DNA of 64,000 bases from JAJEBT01 sp965221485 (GTDB taxonomy: Bacteria > Pseudomonadota > Alphaproteobacteria > MPNO01 > UBA830). Numbering within the stretch: position 1 is the first letter of the stretch; each line of letters begins with the position of its first letter. The notes under the pieces were generated by a model that worked only from the letters and a program-made list of their open reading frames with translations, was not told where the DNA came from and searched no databases. The translations under genes were made by a program, and so were the position numbers. The DNA is taken from assembly GCA_965221485.1 (NCBI GenBank), contig OZ244893.1, forward strand, positions 1,984,001-2,048,000, in the 5' to 3' direction. Shown piece after piece: positions 52,513 to 61,469 of the stretch.

Positions 52513-53361
52513 ATGCAGACCATCAACTGGGTTTCCCTTTCCCGGCGACGCATCCTGTCCTTGTCGGGGAACGATGCAAGACCTTTTCTTCAGGGACTGA
52601 TCACGAACGACATAGACGGGATCGCACCATCACGGGCAATCTACGCGGCTCTTCTGACACCCCAGGGAAGATTTCTCCACGATTTTTTCATTGCGCAGTG
52701 CGGTGATCGGCTCTTTGTGGATACCGACATGGACCATCTGCCTGATCTGTTGAAACGCCTGGGGATGTACAGGCTGCGCGCCAAAGTAGACATCCGGGAC
52801 GAATCCGGACAATGGCGGGTCATCGCGCTCCCCGGAGATTCCGGCAGGGCCATCAGTCGAGAGCCGTGGCCCGGATGTGTGATTTTCGCCGATCCAAGAG
52901 ACCCTGCGCTGGGCAGCAGAATCATTCTCCCTGCTGATTTTGCCGACACAGTCATCGGAAGCAAGGAATATTGTGAGGTCGATTTCAATGTCTATGAGCG
53001 TCTCCGCATCTCACGCGGGGTTCCGGATGGCGCTGTTGACTGCATCCAGGACAAGACGCTTGCCCTTGAGGGACGGCTGGACGAATGCAACGGGATTTCG
53101 TTTGAAAAAGGCTGTTATGTCGGACAGGAAGTCACGACCCGGATGAAACACCGGAACCTTGTCAAGCGAAGTCTGGTCCCGGTCTCCTTCGACGGACCGC
53201 CGCCCGAACCCGGTAGTCCTGTGACGAGCGATGATCTCGATGCGGGGGAAATCCGTTCCGGTGTCGATGGCCTTGCACTTGCCATGGTGCGGCTTGACCT
53301 GGCGAGAAAAGGCGGCCTGGAGACCCGAGGCCGATCCCTGCTCCTGGCAGGACCGGTTTAG
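52513..53361 (+). CDS. ygfZ: Folate-binding Fe-S cluster maturation protein YgfZ
   Basis: A 282-residue protein of the YgfZ/CAF17 family related to the aminomethyltransferase fold. It helps build or repair iron-sulfur clusters in enzymes such as MiaB in a folate-dependent way. The family signature KGCYVGQEVTTRMKH starts at Lys199 with Cys201. Upstream, LSGNDARPFLQGLITNDI and LLTPQGRFLHDFF are typical of the N-terminal domain. The ATG at 52513 has GAGGAG 9 nt upstream and is preferred over the longer frame to 52447. It converges with the acrylyl-CoA reductase gene, 32 bp between stops. Confidence 0.95.
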   Translation: MQTINWVSLSRRRILSLSGNDARPFLQGLITNDIDGIAPSRAIYAALLTPQGRFLHDFFIAQCGDRLFVDTDMDHLPDLLKRLGMYRLRAKVDIRDESGQWRVIALPGDSGRAISREPWPGCVIFADPRDPALGSRIILPADFADTVIGSKEYCEVDFNVYERLRISRGVPDGAVDCIQDKTLALEGRLDECNGISFEKGCYVGQEVTTRMKHRNLVKRSLVPVSFDGPPPEPGSPVTSDDLDAGEIRSGVDGLALAMVRLDLARKGGLETRGRSLLLAGPV

Positions 53362-53393
53362 AGCCCCGCAGACCGGGTCGCCCTGCCTGCCTG

Positions 53394-54395
53394 CTACTTC
53401 CTCACGTCAATCACGACCCGCCCCCGGGTCTGTCCTTCGAGTATTTTCTGGCCGAGTTCCGTCAACTCGCCAAGCGTTGCCATCGTGGTCAGCGACCGAA
53501 GCCCGTCCAGTGAGAGATCGCGGGCAAGCCGCCGCCATGCCGTGCGTCGACGCTCATACGGACACATCACCGAATCTATTCCCAGCAACCGGACACCGCG
53601 TAACAGGAAAGGAATCACGGTTGTGTTCAGATCGCTGCCACCCGCCAGTCCGCATGAGGCCACCGCTCCTCCGTAAGCTATCTGGGGCAGTATGGAGGCC
53701 AGGGTCGCACCCCCGACCGAATCAATGCAGCCCGCCCACCGCTCTGAAAGCAAAGGGCGCTTCGGGGGCTCTGAGAGGTCGGACCGATCAATGATTTCGC
53801 TCGCTCCGAGCGACCGCAGATGATCCGCCTGATCGGAACGGCCGGTCGACGCAGCGACTTCGTAACCAAGACCCGCGAGCAAGGCGACCGCGACACCGCC
53901 AAGGCCGCCATTGGCGCCTGTTACCAGCACCTTGCCGCAACTGGGATCGAGGCCCGCATCCTCCAGAGCCATGACCGCAAGCATGGCCGTGAAACCCGCT
54001 GTCCCGATAGCCATCGCCTGCTCGGTGGACAATTCATCGGGGCAGGCCACAAGCCATTCCGACTTCACGCGTGCACGCCCGGAATATCCGCCCCAGTAAC
54101 GCTCCCCGACACGCCAGCCCGTCAGGATGACCCGGTCACCAGTCTGGTATCGGCTGGACGATGAGGACGCGACGGTTCCCGCAAAATCTATTCCCGGAAC
54201 ATGCGGATAGTCCCTGACCAGATTCCCGAGACCCTTCAAAATCAGTCCGTCCTTGTAGTTCAGGGTCGAGTGAGCCACCTCGACCACGACGTCACCGTCC
54301 GGCAGATCGGCTTCATCCAGCGTTCGGATACTCCCGACAACCCTGTCGTCAACCTTGTCAAGGACAAATGCCCTGAATTCACCACTCTTTTCCAT
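53394..54395 (-). CDS. acuI: Acrylyl-CoA reductase-type MDR oxidoreductase (AcuI/YhdH)
   Basis: A 333-residue zinc-free MDR reductase. TLNYKDGLILKGLGNLVRDYP is the family hallmark, PGIDFAGTV follows, the nucleotide-binding region is KVLVTGANGGLGGVAVALLAGLG, and CGLAGGSDLNTTVIPFLLRGVRLLGIDSV completes the YhdH/AcuI signature. These NADPH enzymes reduce acryloyl-CoA to propionyl-CoA, a step in 3-hydroxypropionate and dimethylsulfoniopropionate use in marine alphaproteobacteria. No DMSP lyase or demethylase gene is near, so the context does not confirm DMSP metabolism. ATG 54395 gives the normal length. It is downstream of ppdK on the same strand, but with convergent ygfZ on the other side; 172 bp separate it from the ppdK stop. 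Confidence 0.93.
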   Translation of the reverse strand: MEKSGEFRAFVLDKVDDRVVGSIRTLDEADLPDGDVVVEVAHSTLNYKDGLILKGLGNLVRDYPHVPGIDFAGTVASSSSSRYQTGDRVILTGWRVGERYWGGYSGRARVKSEWLVACPDELSTEQAMAIGTAGFTAMLAVMALEDAGLDPSCGKVLVTGANGGLGGVAVALLAGLGYEVAASTGRSDQADHLRSLGASEIIDRSDLSEPPKRPLLSERWAGCIDSVGGATLASILPQIAYGGAVASCGLAGGSDLNTTVIPFLLRGVRLLGIDSVMCPYERRRTAWRRLARDLSLDGLRSLTTMATLGELTELGQKILEGQTRGRVVIDVRK

Positions 54396-54567
54396 GATCG
54401 CTCCCCTGTTTTTTCACAGCAACTTCACGCCTTGTTCACCACTTTCTGCACAGCCTGTGCAGATTGCTGGCCTACGCAGGACACCGGCTCGATCCGGTGC
54501 ACCTCATGTCTGGAAGAATGGGCCATACAATCGCGGGACGCGTTCGGCTCGCTGCGCCACTGAAGCG

Positions 54568-57246
54568 TCATTCCGTCCGGTTCAGACGCAAGGCCACCTG
54601 CGCAGCCGCCAGACGGGCTACCGGAACGCGATAGGGCGAGCAGGATACGTAGTCCAGACCTGTTTCCCCGCAGAACTGGATCGATGCAGGATCTCCTCCG
54701 TGCTCGCCGCAAACTCCGAGTTTAAGGTCGGGACGGACCTTGCGTCCGCGCTCGGCAGCCATACGGACAAGTTCACCAACACCATCGACATCAAGAGAAA
54801 CGAACGGATCTGTCTCCAGAATCCCGCGCCGCGTATATTCGCTCAGCAGACTGCCGGTATCGTCGCGAGACAGCCCAAAGGTTGTCTGTGTCAGATCGTT
54901 CGTGCCAAATGAGAAGAATTCGGCCCCCTGGGCAATCTCTCCGGCGCGCAGGGCCGCTCGCGGTAACTCGATCATCGTGCCCACGACATATTTGACGGAA
55001 GTTCCGGAGTCCTCGAATACGCGGGAAGCAACCGCATCGATACGTTCGCGCAGGAGGTCGAACTCCTTGTGACCAAACACCAGGGGAATCATGACTTCAG
55101 GAGAGACCTCCTGGCCCGTTTCACAGGAGACTTCGCATGCCGCCTCAAAGATCGCTCGGGCCTGCATTTCGGCAATTTCGGGATAGGACAGGGCGAGGCG
55201 ACAACCGCGAAGGCCAAGCATGGGGTTGACCTCCTGCAGTTCGCGGGCTCTCGCCCGCACGGCATCGGCATCAACTCCGGCTGCAGAGGCCACCCGGCGG
55301 ATTTCAGCTTCGTCCCTGGGCAGAAACTCATGCAGGGGCGGATCCAGCAGCCGGACGGCGACTGGTCGGTTGTGGGCAATGCGAAACAGTTCGACGAAGT
55401 CCTGCCTCTGCATTGGCAGGAGTTTGTCCAGCGCCACCTGCCGGGCTTCCTCGGATCGCGCCAGAATCATCTCCCGAACCGCAACAATGCGCTCCGAATC
55501 GAAGAACATGTGCTCGGTTCGACACAAACCGATCCCTTCCGCGCCAAAGCCGAATGCAGTATCGCAATCGCTGGTCGTCTCGGCATTGGCACGGACTCCC
55601 AAAGTCCGGATTTCATCGGCCCAGGTCATCAAACGCAGGAACTCTTCTGACATCTCGGGTTGCTGGCTGGCGATTTCTCCCAGCATCACCTCGCCGGTCG
55701 TTCCGTCGATCGTCATCATTTCGCCGGCACGGACGATCTGTCCTGATGCTTCCAGACAACCCGAAGCCGGATCGACACGGGCTCCTCCCACCCCGACGAC
55801 ACAGGGGCGGCCCATCCCCCGGGCCACAACAGCTGCATGACTTGTCATTCCTCCCCGGCAGGTAAGAATTCCGGACGCCGCATGCATGCCATGGATATCC
55901 TCAGGGCTTGTTTCCATCCTCACGAGTATGGAGCGAATTCCCTGGGCTGCCATGCGCTCGGCTTCATCGGCGGTGAACACTGCCACACCCGAAGCCGCGC
56001 CCGGCGACGCCGGCAAACCCCGAGCCAGCAGGACCCGGGGAGCATCCGGATCCAGGACGGGATGCAACAACTGATTGAGCGCCTCCGGATCAATTCTCGA
56101 GACGGCATCGCTGCGCGAGATCAGCCCCTCATCCACGAGGTCGCAAGCAATTCTCAAAGCCGCTTTTGTCGTTCGTTTTCCCGACCGTGTTTGCAGAAAC
56201 CAGAGCCTGTGCTGTTGAATGGTAAATTCAATGTCCTGCATGTCACCGAAATGCTGCTCGAGTGTTGTACCGAGCTGACAGAGTTCCCTGAATTCCTCGG
56301 GAAACGCTTCCTCAAAGACCGGGATTGAATCATCGTGCAGACTCTTGCCCGCATCCGTCAGTGCCTGCGGTGTGCGGAGGCCTGCCACCAGGTCCTCGCC
56401 CTGGGCGTTGACCAGATACTCCCCGAAACGCTCGCTTTCTCCCGTCGATGGATTACGGGTAAAAAACACACCGGTTGCACAGTCGTTGCCCATATTTCCA
56501 AACACCATCGCCTGGACACTGGCTGCTGTTCCCCAGCTCGCATCGATACCGTGAAGTTGACGGTAGGTCTGTGCGCGCCGGTTGTTCCAGCTATCAAAAA
56601 CAGCTGATACAGCTCCCCAGAGCTGCTGCCCGGGGTCCTGGGGAAAGGGCTCACCGGATTCCTGCTCGATCAGCTGCTTGAACGCGTCCACGACAGCACG
56701 CCAGTCATCGGCTTCAAGCTCCGAGTCGAGAGCCACATTGTTTCGTGCCCGCCCCATGTCGGTCAGGTCTTCGAAGCGGCCAATATCGATCCCGAGAACC
56801 ACGTTTCCATACATTTGTATAAAGCGCCGATAACTGTCCCAGGCAAATCGGGGATCACCGCTCCGGTGGGCAAGCCCCTCGACAGTCCGGTCATTGAGGC
56901 CCAGATTGAGAATGGTATCCAGCATGCCCGGCATCGAGACCCGGGCACCGGAACGCACCGAGACCAGCAGGGGATTACCGGCATCGCCGAAGCCGGCCCC
57001 TATGGTCTCTTCAATGGCCGCCAGCCCCTGTAGGACTTCATCTTCGAGACCATCAGGCAAGCGGCAGCCATGATCAAAATAGGCAATACATGCGTCGGTA
57101 GTGATCGTGAAACCTGGGGGGACAGGAAGACCCAGTCGAGACATTTCGGCAAGATTGGCGCCCTTGCCGCCCAGCCGGTCGGCCATGTCGGCTGTGCCCT
57201 CTGCCACGCCGCCGCCAAATCTGTAAACCCACTTCCCGTCACCCAT
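54568..57246 (-). CDS. ppdK: Pyruvate, phosphate dikinase
   Basis: An 892-residue enzyme that interconverts pyruvate, ATP and phosphate with PEP, AMP and pyrophosphate. Three domains are visible: N-terminal nucleotide-binding domain (GGKGANLAEMSRLGLPVPPGF, residues about 27-47), the central phosphohistidine domain with GGMTSHAAVVARGMGRPC (catalytic His near residue 460), and the C-terminal PEP/pyruvate barrel with GTNDLTQTTFGLSRDD and the catalytic cysteine in LGVCGEHGGDP. All key residues are intact and length is normal. It is placed 6 bp downstream of glyS, the arrangement seen in many alphaproteobacteria, where the glyQ-glyS-ppdK order is conserved. It allows gluconeogenic or reversible glycolytic PEP formation. 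Confidence 0.97.
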   Translation of the reverse strand: MGDGKWVYRFGGGVAEGTADMADRLGGKGANLAEMSRLGLPVPPGFTITTDACIAYFDHGCRLPDGLEDEVLQGLAAIEETIGAGFGDAGNPLLVSVRSGARVSMPGMLDTILNLGLNDRTVEGLAHRSGDPRFAWDSYRRFIQMYGNVVLGIDIGRFEDLTDMGRARNNVALDSELEADDWRAVVDAFKQLIEQESGEPFPQDPGQQLWGAVSAVFDSWNNRRAQTYRQLHGIDASWGTAASVQAMVFGNMGNDCATGVFFTRNPSTGESERFGEYLVNAQGEDLVAGLRTPQALTDAGKSLHDDSIPVFEEAFPEEFRELCQLGTTLEQHFGDMQDIEFTIQQHRLWFLQTRSGKRTTKAALRIACDLVDEGLISRSDAVSRIDPEALNQLLHPVLDPDAPRVLLARGLPASPGAASGVAVFTADEAERMAAQGIRSILVRMETSPEDIHGMHAASGILTCRGGMTSHAAVVARGMGRPCVVGVGGARVDPASGCLEASGQIVRAGEMMTIDGTTGEVMLGEIASQQPEMSEEFLRLMTWADEIRTLGVRANAETTSDCDTAFGFGAEGIGLCRTEHMFFDSERIVAVREMILARSEEARQVALDKLLPMQRQDFVELFRIAHNRPVAVRLLDPPLHEFLPRDEAEIRRVASAAGVDADAVRARARELQEVNPMLGLRGCRLALSYPEIAEMQARAIFEAACEVSCETGQEVSPEVMIPLVFGHKEFDLLRERIDAVASRVFEDSGTSVKYVVGTMIELPRAALRAGEIAQGAEFFSFGTNDLTQTTFGLSRDDTGSLLSEYTRRGILETDPFVSLDVDGVGELVRMAAERGRKVRPDLKLGVCGEHGGDPASIQFCGETGLDYVSCSPYRVPVARLAAAQVALRLNRTE

Positions 57247-57252
57247 GGGGTC

Positions 57253-59379
57253 TTACCCTTCTATCATCGAAAAATCGCCAATTTTCCCGAGTGTTGCACG
57301 AAACCGGGACAGGAGCCGGAGACGATTCAAACGCAATTCCGGATCCTCCGAGTTCACCGTCACGGTATCGAAAAACCGATCAACCGGCTGACGCAGCGCT
57401 GCCATGGCTTTCATGGCATCAACATAGCGCTCGTTGACAACAGCCGTTTGAGCGGCTCCGGATGCCCGATCAAGCTCTTGGGCCAGATCCCGTTCCTCGG
57501 CAGTGACGAGCCGTCCCACGTCTGGCTCGCCCGCGTGAGACACACCATCGCGTTTTTCCTCGATCGCTACGATATTGCTGGCTCGCCTGTAGGCCATCAA
57601 CAAATTGCCCCCGTCAGCCGAGTCCAGGAAATCCGACAGGGCACCGACCCGCGCCAGGAGTCGCACCAGATCATCCTCGTCGCCCAGTGCGAAAACCGCA
57701 GAAATGTGGTCATGGGCTGTGCCCTCGGCACGCAAATGCACCTTCAATCGATCCGCGAAAAAGCCGAGAAGTTCGTTCTCCAGATCGTCCGGCATCATCG
57801 CCCCTTCCGGCATGGTCCAGGCATCAACCCGGTCATACCCGGTTCGGGCGAGCCTGAACGCCGTACGAAGCGGCAACCGCAGGTCATTTTCGACGACGAG
57901 ACGAATAATTCCCAACGCTGCCCGCCGCAACGCGTAAGGATCCCGGGAACCGGTCGGTTTTTCACCAACGGCGAAAAATCCTGCAACCGTGTCAAACTTG
58001 TCAGCCAATGCAACCACGATGGACAATGGCGCCGTAGGGCATTGGTCGGAAGGTCCTGCCGGTGCATAGTGCGCCGCGATCGCATCTGCGACGGATTTCT
58101 TTTCGCCGTCACCCAGGGCGTAATACCGGCCCATCACGCCCTGCAATTCGGGAAATTCACCTACCATCTCGGTCACGAGATCGGCCTTGGCCAGCCAGGC
58201 CGCCCTGGCCGCGTCTTCCGGATCGCAGTCCGGGACGAATTCGGCAAGATGTCTGGCCAGCATGGTCAATCGCTGCACCCTGTGAGCCATCGAACCCAGC
58301 TGCGCATGAAAGACTATGTCCTCGAGGGATCCGACCCGCTCTGCGAGCGGAAGCCTGCGGTCCTGATCCCAGAAAAACTTGGCGTCCGAAAGCCGGGCAC
58401 GGAGCACCCGTTCATTGCCAGCGACAATCTCCTTGCCGCCATCGTCGGCTTCAAGACCGGCGACGACAACGAAACGGGGCGCCAGTGATCCATCCGGCTT
58501 CAGCAACGGAAAATACTTCTGGTGTATTCGCATCGAGGTCATCAGGACTTCCGCCGGGAGGTCCATGAACCCGGAATCGATCTGCCCGGCAAGGGGAACC
58601 GGCCACTCCACCAAACCTGCGACCTCGTCGATGAGACCGGGGTCATCATGAACGCGAAGGCCGGCCTCCGCCGCCAGCCTCGTCACCCCTTCGCGGATGA
58701 CACTTTTTCGCTCTTCCTGATCAAGCATGACAAAGGCTGAACGGAGGCGGGCTTCATAATCAGCAAAGTTGAGAACCGGAATTTCAGCGGGAGCCATGAA
58801 GCGGTGACCGCTGGTGGTATCAGTCCAGGCCGCAACCCCGGAGTCCTTCAGCCGGTCTCTCGGCAGTCCGGTTGATAGCGGCACCTTCCGGTCCCCCTCT
58901 GTGAGGACGCAAACGACACGCTCCAGCGGCCTTACCCAGCGCAGATCTCCGGAACCCCAGCGCATTGACTTTGGCCAGGACAGACCTGCAATGGCTTCGG
59001 CGAGCAAAGGCACCAGGATCTCTCCCGTATCCCTGCCCGGTTCAACGCGAACGGCGAAAAGAAACCGTCCGTTCGGAGTGTCCCGTTCCTCGCATTGATC
59101 CCTGGTCAACCCGTTCGCACGGAGAAAACCCTCGATGGCGCGTTCCGGGGCTTCAACCCGTGGGCCACGCCTTTCCTCGCGTCGTTCAGGCTGGCGCTCC
59201 GGAAGATCGTCGATGACCAGCACCAGCCGCCGGGGCGTGACGAAATGACGCACCAACCCATGGTCAAGGCCGGCACCCTTCAACTGGCCGCAGACGCGCT
59301 GTTCGAGCTGTTCACCCCCCCGCTCCTGCATCCGGAAAGGTATTTCTTCGGATTTGAGTTCCAGAATCAGCTGGAGCAC
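57253..59379 (-). CDS. glyS: Glycyl-tRNA synthetase beta subunit
   Basis: A 708-residue subunit of the bacterial alpha2beta2 glycyl-tRNA synthetase. It begins with the typical LQLILELKSEEIPFRMQ, continues with the B3/4-like region LVLVIDDLPERQPER, contains the HD-like segment and ends with the anticodon-binding DALR-type domain (DRFFDTVTVNSEDPELRLNRL, first 20 residues). The start is most likely the GTG at 59379, which puts the conserved strand at residue 2, rather than the upstream ATG at 59436, which lies inside glyQ. With this start it overlaps the end of glyQ by 13 bp, so expression is coupled to the alpha subunit. ppdK follows after 6 bp. Confidence 0.94.
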   Translation of the reverse strand: MLQLILELKSEEIPFRMQERGGEQLEQRVCGQLKGAGLDHGLVRHFVTPRRLVLVIDDLPERQPERREERRGPRVEAPERAIEGFLRANGLTRDQCEERDTPNGRFLFAVRVEPGRDTGEILVPLLAEAIAGLSWPKSMRWGSGDLRWVRPLERVVCVLTEGDRKVPLSTGLPRDRLKDSGVAAWTDTTSGHRFMAPAEIPVLNFADYEARLRSAFVMLDQEERKSVIREGVTRLAAEAGLRVHDDPGLIDEVAGLVEWPVPLAGQIDSGFMDLPAEVLMTSMRIHQKYFPLLKPDGSLAPRFVVVAGLEADDGGKEIVAGNERVLRARLSDAKFFWDQDRRLPLAERVGSLEDIVFHAQLGSMAHRVQRLTMLARHLAEFVPDCDPEDAARAAWLAKADLVTEMVGEFPELQGVMGRYYALGDGEKKSVADAIAAHYAPAGPSDQCPTAPLSIVVALADKFDTVAGFFAVGEKPTGSRDPYALRRAALGIIRLVVENDLRLPLRTAFRLARTGYDRVDAWTMPEGAMMPDDLENELLGFFADRLKVHLRAEGTAHDHISAVFALGDEDDLVRLLARVGALSDFLDSADGGNLLMAYRRASNIVAIEEKRDGVSHAGEPDVGRLVTAEERDLAQELDRASGAAQTAVVNERYVDAMKAMAALRQPVDRFFDTVTVNSEDPELRLNRLRLLSRFRATLGKIGDFSMIEG

Positions 59380-60272
59380 AGCGACGACGACCCCTGCCCT
59401 GCGTTGCTGTCGGCCGTCAGCCAGGTTTCGCAGCACCCCCTCGCCAGGGTCCTTACCCGGCCGATATAGGAAGCGCGTTCAGTCACGCTGATTGCGTGGC
59501 GGGCATCGAGGAGATTGAAGACGTGACTTGCCTTGATGCATTGGTCATAAGCAGGCAGGGCAAGTTTCCGCTCCAGCAGCGAGGCACATTCCTGTTCAGC
59601 GATCGTAAATTGCCGGAACAGGGCATCGGTGTTCGCATGCTCGAAGTTATAGGCGGAAAATTCCTGCTCCGCACGGAGAAATACATCACCGTAGGTCACG
59701 CCCTGTCCGTTGAAGTCTAGGTCATAGACATTTTCGATCCCCTGGACATACATGGCCAGCCGCTCGAGCCCGTACGTCAATTCGACAGGAACCGGATCGC
59801 AGTCGATGCCGCCAACCTGCTGAAAATACGTGAACTGTGTCACTTCCATACCGTCGCACCAGACCTCCCAGCCGAGACCAGCCGCTCCGAGCGTGGGGCT
59901 TTCCCAGTCGTCTTCCACGAATCGAATGTCGTGGTGTTCCGGATCGATTCCAAGTGTACGCAGGCTGCCGAGATACAGGGTCTGACTGTCTGGAGGAGAG
60001 GGTTTCAGAATCACCTGGTATTGATAGTAGTGCTGCAAGCGGTTCGGGTTTTGCCCGTAGCGTCCGTCCGTAGGACGCCTTGATGGCTGAACATAGGCCG
60101 CCTTCCAGTGATCCGGTCCGAGCGCCCTCAATGTTGTCGCCGGATGGAACGTTCCGGCACCGACTTCCATGTCATAGGGCTGCAAGATTACACAGCCCTG
60201 CTCTGCCCAGTAGGCGTGCAACCTGAGAATCAGTGACTGGAACGAATTGTCGGAAGGGTTTGATGACAGCAT
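59367..60272 (-). CDS. glyQ: Glycyl-tRNA synthetase alpha subunit
   Basis: A 301-residue class IIc synthetase subunit that activates glycine. Motif-rich segments include WAEQGCVILQPYDMEVGAG, FHPATTLRALGPDHWKAAYV, the motif 2 region RPTDGRYGQNPNRLQHYYQ and GWEVWCDGMEVTQFTYFQQ, all standard. Length is normal. ATG 60272 is preferred over GTG 60305, which adds 11 poorly conserved residues; neither has a good ribosome site. The C-terminal tail (SNAGQGSSSLCSS) is unusual in composition and overlaps the glyS start, so its sequence may be constrained by that overlap. It heads the glyQ-glyS-ppdK group. Confidence 0.95.
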   Translation of the reverse strand: MLSSNPSDNSFQSLILRLHAYWAEQGCVILQPYDMEVGAGTFHPATTLRALGPDHWKAAYVQPSRRPTDGRYGQNPNRLQHYYQYQVILKPSPPDSQTLYLGSLRTLGIDPEHHDIRFVEDDWESPTLGAAGLGWEVWCDGMEVTQFTYFQQVGGIDCDPVPVELTYGLERLAMYVQGIENVYDLDFNGQGVTYGDVFLRAEQEFSAYNFEHANTDALFRQFTIAEQECASLLERKLALPAYDQCIKASHVFNLLDARHAISVTERASYIGRVRTLARGCCETWLTADSNAGQGSSSLCSS

Positions 60273-60365
60273 GCCGGCCGACCCGGTTGAAAGCGATTGC
60301 TGCACCGCACAATAAAATCCCCGCCCCCTGCCGTCAATGTGGCCGGAAGTGCAAACCTGCGGCGC

Positions 60366-60581
60366 TCATGATCGGGGAAAGGTGCAGTCGCCTCTTCCGC
60401 AATGGCGCTGGTTGGCACCCACATAAGCATCACAGATCGGACAGGGCCGCAAATCCTCGATCCCCTCCTTTTTCCTGCGATGCCGGGCGAGTTGCTGTTC
60501 CTTGTTACGCCGAATAATGATCTTGAAGCCGTACCAGACGACCGCAACAATCGCGATCAGGACAAGCCATTTGGCGATCAT
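60366..60581 (-). CDS. Small membrane-anchored zinc-ribbon-like protein
   Basis: A 71-residue protein. One N-terminal membrane helix (KWLVLIAIVAVVWYGFKIII) is followed by a strongly basic stretch (RRNKEQQLARHRRKKEG) and a C-terminal metal-site-like motif with CPICDAYVG and HCGRGDCTF, giving four cysteines and a histidine that could bind one zinc. The ATG at 60581 is chosen over the TTG at 60584 because GAGGA lies 7 nt upstream. It starts 9 bp after the S49 peptidase stop and is followed by glyQ 93 bp downstream. I do not know a function; a cytoplasmic-facing zinc knuckle is likely from the positive-inside rule. Confidence 0.8.
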   Translation of the reverse strand: MIAKWLVLIAIVAVVWYGFKIIIRRNKEQQLARHRRKKEGIEDLRPCPICDAYVGANQRHCGRGDCTFPRS

Positions 60582-60590
60582 CAATAATCC

Positions 60591-61454
60591 TCAGATCTTG
60601 AAGCGCTGCCACAGCGCCCATTCATCGAGCGCCGCCACGATCTCGGCAGGCTCGATGGTCACGGTAAGACCCCGGCGAAGTCGGCTCACCATACCGCGTT
60701 TTATCGTAGCATGGTGGAATCTGACCTTGTCTCCGAGACGTCGTCTCATTTCTGTCCGTAATTCCGCAATTCCGTCAGCGAGACCGATTTCACAGGCCTG
60801 GCGACCAGTCCAGATGTCGCCAGTGAACAATGCATCATCCGCCGATGGCAGCCGATCGCCGCGACGCTTGCGTACATAGTCCCTGAAACTGTCGAATATG
60901 TCAGACTGCAGTTCACGCAGACGCTCGACATGTTCGGTATTCTCCTCCTGGAAAGGATCGAGCATTCCCTTTCGATGGCCACTTGCATGGACACGGCGTT
61001 CGATCCCGGCGCGTTCCAGAAGGTCCGCGAATCCGAAGCCCGCAAAAATCACACCTATTGACCCGACCAGGGAATTGGAGTCGACATAGATTTCGTCAGC
61101 CGCACAGGCAAGCCAATATCCTCCGGAAGCAGCAACATCCTCACAGAACGCGATAACAGGAACCTGCTTTTCCTCTGCCAGGTTTCTAATTCTCTGCGCA
61201 ATCAGTGAGGACTGGACGGGTGATCCTCCCGGCGAATTCACAATGATTGCGACCGCACTCAGTCCACGCCTCGCGAATACACTCGAGATGACCCTCTGAT
61301 AGGACTGAAGGGTCATTCCGGCCCGACCCGGGCGAGAACCACCGATCACGCCTTCAAAGCGAATAACGCCGACCCGGGGCGGTGATTCACGAAACCAGCC
61401 GAGCGGCAATCTGGCGAGCAGGTCGGCAATCCAATCCTTGAGCGCATCTATCAT
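60591..61454 (-). CDS. S49 family serine peptidase (SppA/SohB-like)
   Basis: A 287-residue signal-peptide-peptidase-like protease. The nucleophile is Ser110 in VAASGGYWLACAADEI and the general base is Lys162 in SGHRKGMLDPFQEEN, the Ser-Lys dyad of family S49. SPGGSPVQSSLIAQRI near residue 74 and GSIGVIFAGFGFADLL near 131 are the usual substrate-groove segments. The short N-terminus (DALKDWIADLLARLPLGWF) is amphipathic instead of a clear membrane anchor, so the protein may be peripheral. It is the short single-domain form, about half the size of E. coli SppA. The zinc-ribbon gene follows by 9 bp and a methyltransferase gene lies 15 bp upstream. Confidence 0.95.
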   Translation of the reverse strand: MIDALKDWIADLLARLPLGWFRESPPRVGVIRFEGVIGGSRPGRAGMTLQSYQRVISSVFARRGLSAVAIIVNSPGGSPVQSSLIAQRIRNLAEEKQVPVIAFCEDVAASGGYWLACAADEIYVDSNSLVGSIGVIFAGFGFADLLERAGIERRVHASGHRKGMLDPFQEENTEHVERLRELQSDIFDSFRDYVRKRRGDRLPSADDALFTGDIWTGRQACEIGLADGIAELRTEMRRRLGDKVRFHHATIKRGMVSRLRRGLTVTIEPAEIVAALDEWALWQRFKI

Positions 61455-61469
61455 GATGAACCGGTTATA

